A stretch of DNA of 64,000 nt, from assembly GCA_014163555.1 (NCBI GenBank), contig JACJGO010000013.1:82480-146479 (forward strand), given 5' to 3'. The notes beneath the pieces were generated by a model. That model was given only the letters and a program-made list of their open reading frames with translations. It ran no database searches and was not told the DNA's origin. Position 1 is the stretch's first letter, and every line of letters starts with the position of its first letter. Origin of the DNA: Flavisolibacter longurius. Lineage in GTDB: Bacteria; Bacteroidota; Bacteroidia; Chitinophagales; Chitinophagaceae. This document shows, piece by piece, positions 63,991-64,000 of the stretch. The position numbers were made by a program, and so were the translations under genes.

Positions 63991-64000
63991 GCACAAACGG

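Noticed and set aside
1..64000. tRNA or rRNA genes
   Set aside because: No T-loop-like sequence with matching acceptor stem, and no rRNA segment, was found when reading both strands by eye; a tRNAscan run would settle it.

Overview
The window is a stretch of chromosome from a Gram-negative, aerobic member of the Bacteroidota, most likely family Chitinophagaceae or a close relative. The signs are an alternative complex III (Act) cluster joined to a heme-copper oxidase, a gliding/T9SS lipoprotein (GldH), LpxD, sigma-54, flotillin plus NfeD, a MoxR/DUF58/VWA (Bat-like) cluster, Bacteroidota-type -7 boxes (TAnnTTTG) at several starts, almost no Shine-Dalgarno sequences, and typical lipoprotein and secretion signals. 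The placement is inference from gene content; no rRNA or tRNA gene was seen.

Layout. 1-15.8 kb: respiratory supercluster on the + strand: actA (cut by the left edge), actB-F, coxB, coxA, heme O synthase, two subunit III genes, subunit IV, then Sco and DUF420 assembly factors. Electrons would pass from menaquinol through ActC/ActF and the ActB iron-sulfur centres to the ActA/ActE haems, then to CuA of CoxB and the binuclear centre of CoxA. 16-26 kb: CHAD protein, two tandem DUF3857/transglutaminase-like exported proteins, an M1 peptidase and an NfeD-flotillin pair. 26.4-35 kb: PAP2-like membrane protein, a repeat-rich gap, rpoN, a GH9 glucanase, SixA-like phosphatase, EamA transporter, YciO/Sua5 and RsgA. 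35-39 kb: minus-strand MoxR, DUF58, a Bat-like membrane protein and a BatA-like VWA protein. 39-46 kb: small exported proteins, an NAD-dependent epimerase and a 3-hydroxyacyl-CoA dehydrogenase, an SdpR-SdpI pair with a clear operator, and an alpha/beta hydrolase. 46-54 kb: LpxD, YicC, GldH with a two-component system, cupin, KorA-type subunit, zinc metallopeptidase. 54-64 kb: 5'-nucleotidase and GH13 lipoproteins, an arginase-fold protein, a UvrD helicase with an Fe-S nuclease domain, and an acyl-ACP desaturase.

The most unusual material lies between genes. Many spacers, several inside the act-cox operon, hold short words of 5-10 bases repeated with small changes and then mirrored as an inverted repeat. 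Each locus has its own word but the format is shared. There is also a 222-bp MITE-like element that supplies both stop codons of two convergent genes, a cluster of GC-rich REP-like palindromes before rpoN, a candidate small RNA with its own promoter and terminator at 26.37 kb, and two other candidate structured RNAs (47.2 kb and the right edge).
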